Made by a program: the position numbers and the translations under genes. Below the pieces are notes generated by a model that was not told where the DNA came from, ran no database searches, and was given only the letters and a program-made list of their open reading frames with translations. 64,000 nucleotides of DNA from Todiramphus chloris collaris (Eukaryota; Chordata; Aves; Coraciiformes; Alcedinidae): assembly GCA_025345505.1 (NCBI GenBank), contig JANVCC010000010.1:43907738-43971737 (forward strand). The letters are read 5' to 3'. Positions 63,205 through 64,000 of this stretch are shown one piece after another (the stretch's first letter is position 1; each line of letters begins with the position of its first letter).

Positions 63205-63218
63205 TTTTTTTTTTTTTT
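63205..63218. repeat. poly-T tract
   Basis: A run of about 14 T within a T-rich stretch. Confidence 0.9.
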
Positions 63219-64000
63219 CATTTCCGTAAAAAGATATTAAAATTAAATATTGTCCTTTTCAAAATTGAAATTAGTCATGTTCACTTTTGGTTATGTTACG
63301 CAAACATATTACTTTCGCTGAGATTGTTGTGGTATATGTCATCTATTTCCCACAAGAACACTCTGAAATGTAATTCCCATTTGAAGAGAATGTTTTTCAA
63401 TGCTCTGGACCATCTTTCTCATTTATAAACATAACCACCAACAATTCCAATAGGACTTTTCATACTAATTGAGTAATTGTGCAATTTTTTATGCTTTCCC
63501 CAACTGAAACATTAACACATCAGTCTTTAAGTTTCTATTCAAACACTAAGAAGAAGTAAATGTAAGAATAAAATAACTAATTTCAAATTCATTCATGATT
63601 AAATGAATTTGAAGTATGTTGGCCTGCCTCTTTATCCTCTTTTCCTAGGGTTAGTCTTTTATTTCTTTACTACTTCTCTATACAAAATTTCTTACAGTGT
63701 TTGTAATTGTGTCAGTATCAAACTTACATGTTCAGTAGCTATGGTATCATTGATATTCCATTTTCACCTGTACAAGTGTAGTTTTTTATTTTACCACAAC
63801 TTGATAGTAAAGAAATTATAATATTCTTGTGAACCTTCTTTGTCTTCATGCTCTGCTTTTTACGAAAGATTTGCTATAGTAAACCTGTTATGATTTGCAC
63901 CAGATGTCGATCTTTTTAAACTGAAACCTTAATAAAAGTGTTTGCCTTTATGTAAACCTTAGTAAAAAGAGATAATTGGCTTGTGTGGCATTCTATGTCT

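Larger units (their letters stand above)
58591..64000. other. AT-rich non-coding stretch to the window end, no certain gene
   Basis: Simple repeats and short ORFs only. A 69-codon acidic ORF at 60010-60219 is noted as a weak candidate, but there is no evidence it is expressed. Confidence 0.55.

Overview
The window looks like AT-rich, non-coding nuclear DNA from a bird. The main evidence is the repeat content. Six clear copies of the CR1 LINE are present, with the avian 3' end (a line like GGTTGGAAGGGACCT followed by an 8-bp ATTCTATG or ATTCTGTG tail), plus one short CR1-like scrap. There are also three LTRs of endogenous retroviruses. One of them belongs to a widespread avian LTR type that opens TGTGGTGGGTTGA. 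I cannot name the species, and family names are deliberately not forced.

No host gene was found. Open reading frames outside repeats are about the length and number expected by chance in DNA this AT-rich. No tRNA, rRNA, CRISPR array or operon is visible. The window is best read as intergenic DNA or part of a very large intron. If it is an intron, no exon can be pointed to with confidence.

Layout: 119-775 holds a 5'-truncated CR1 on the minus strand. 776-7730 is unique AT-rich DNA with poly-A/T tracts, a good CTCF-like site at 1508-1521 and a local tandem duplication at 6801-6916. 7731-8803 is an old, CpG-depleted solo LTR carrying its own degenerate 40-53 bp tandem array. A 61-bp piece of the 6801-6886 unit reappears just beyond it, at 8895-8955. 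9333-9368 is a perfect 15-bp-arm hairpin. 9795-12911 is the longest CR1 (endonuclease GDFN motif through reverse transcriptase to the 3' tail), split at reverse transcriptase motif A by a younger, CpG-rich solo LTR at 11227-11775. 17036-17721 is a third solo LTR with a perfect 5-bp target duplication. 34381-35415 is another CR1 fragment. Short CR1 3' ends lie at 42144-42220, 56884-57000 and probably 57594-57632, and a diverged CR1-type 3' end at 58241-58590. The rest, including the long stretches 17727-34380 and 42221-56883, is unique AT-rich DNA with simple repeats.

All three LTRs read on the minus strand by their TATA and AATAAA signals, and none is attached to gag, pol or env sequence, so all appear to be solo LTRs. 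Repeats make up roughly a tenth of the window. I did not find a new biological system. The observations most worth checking are the interspersed 61-bp/86-bp duplication around the old LTR, the tandem array inside that LTR, the hairpin at 9333, the nested LTR-in-CR1 and the CTCF-like site.
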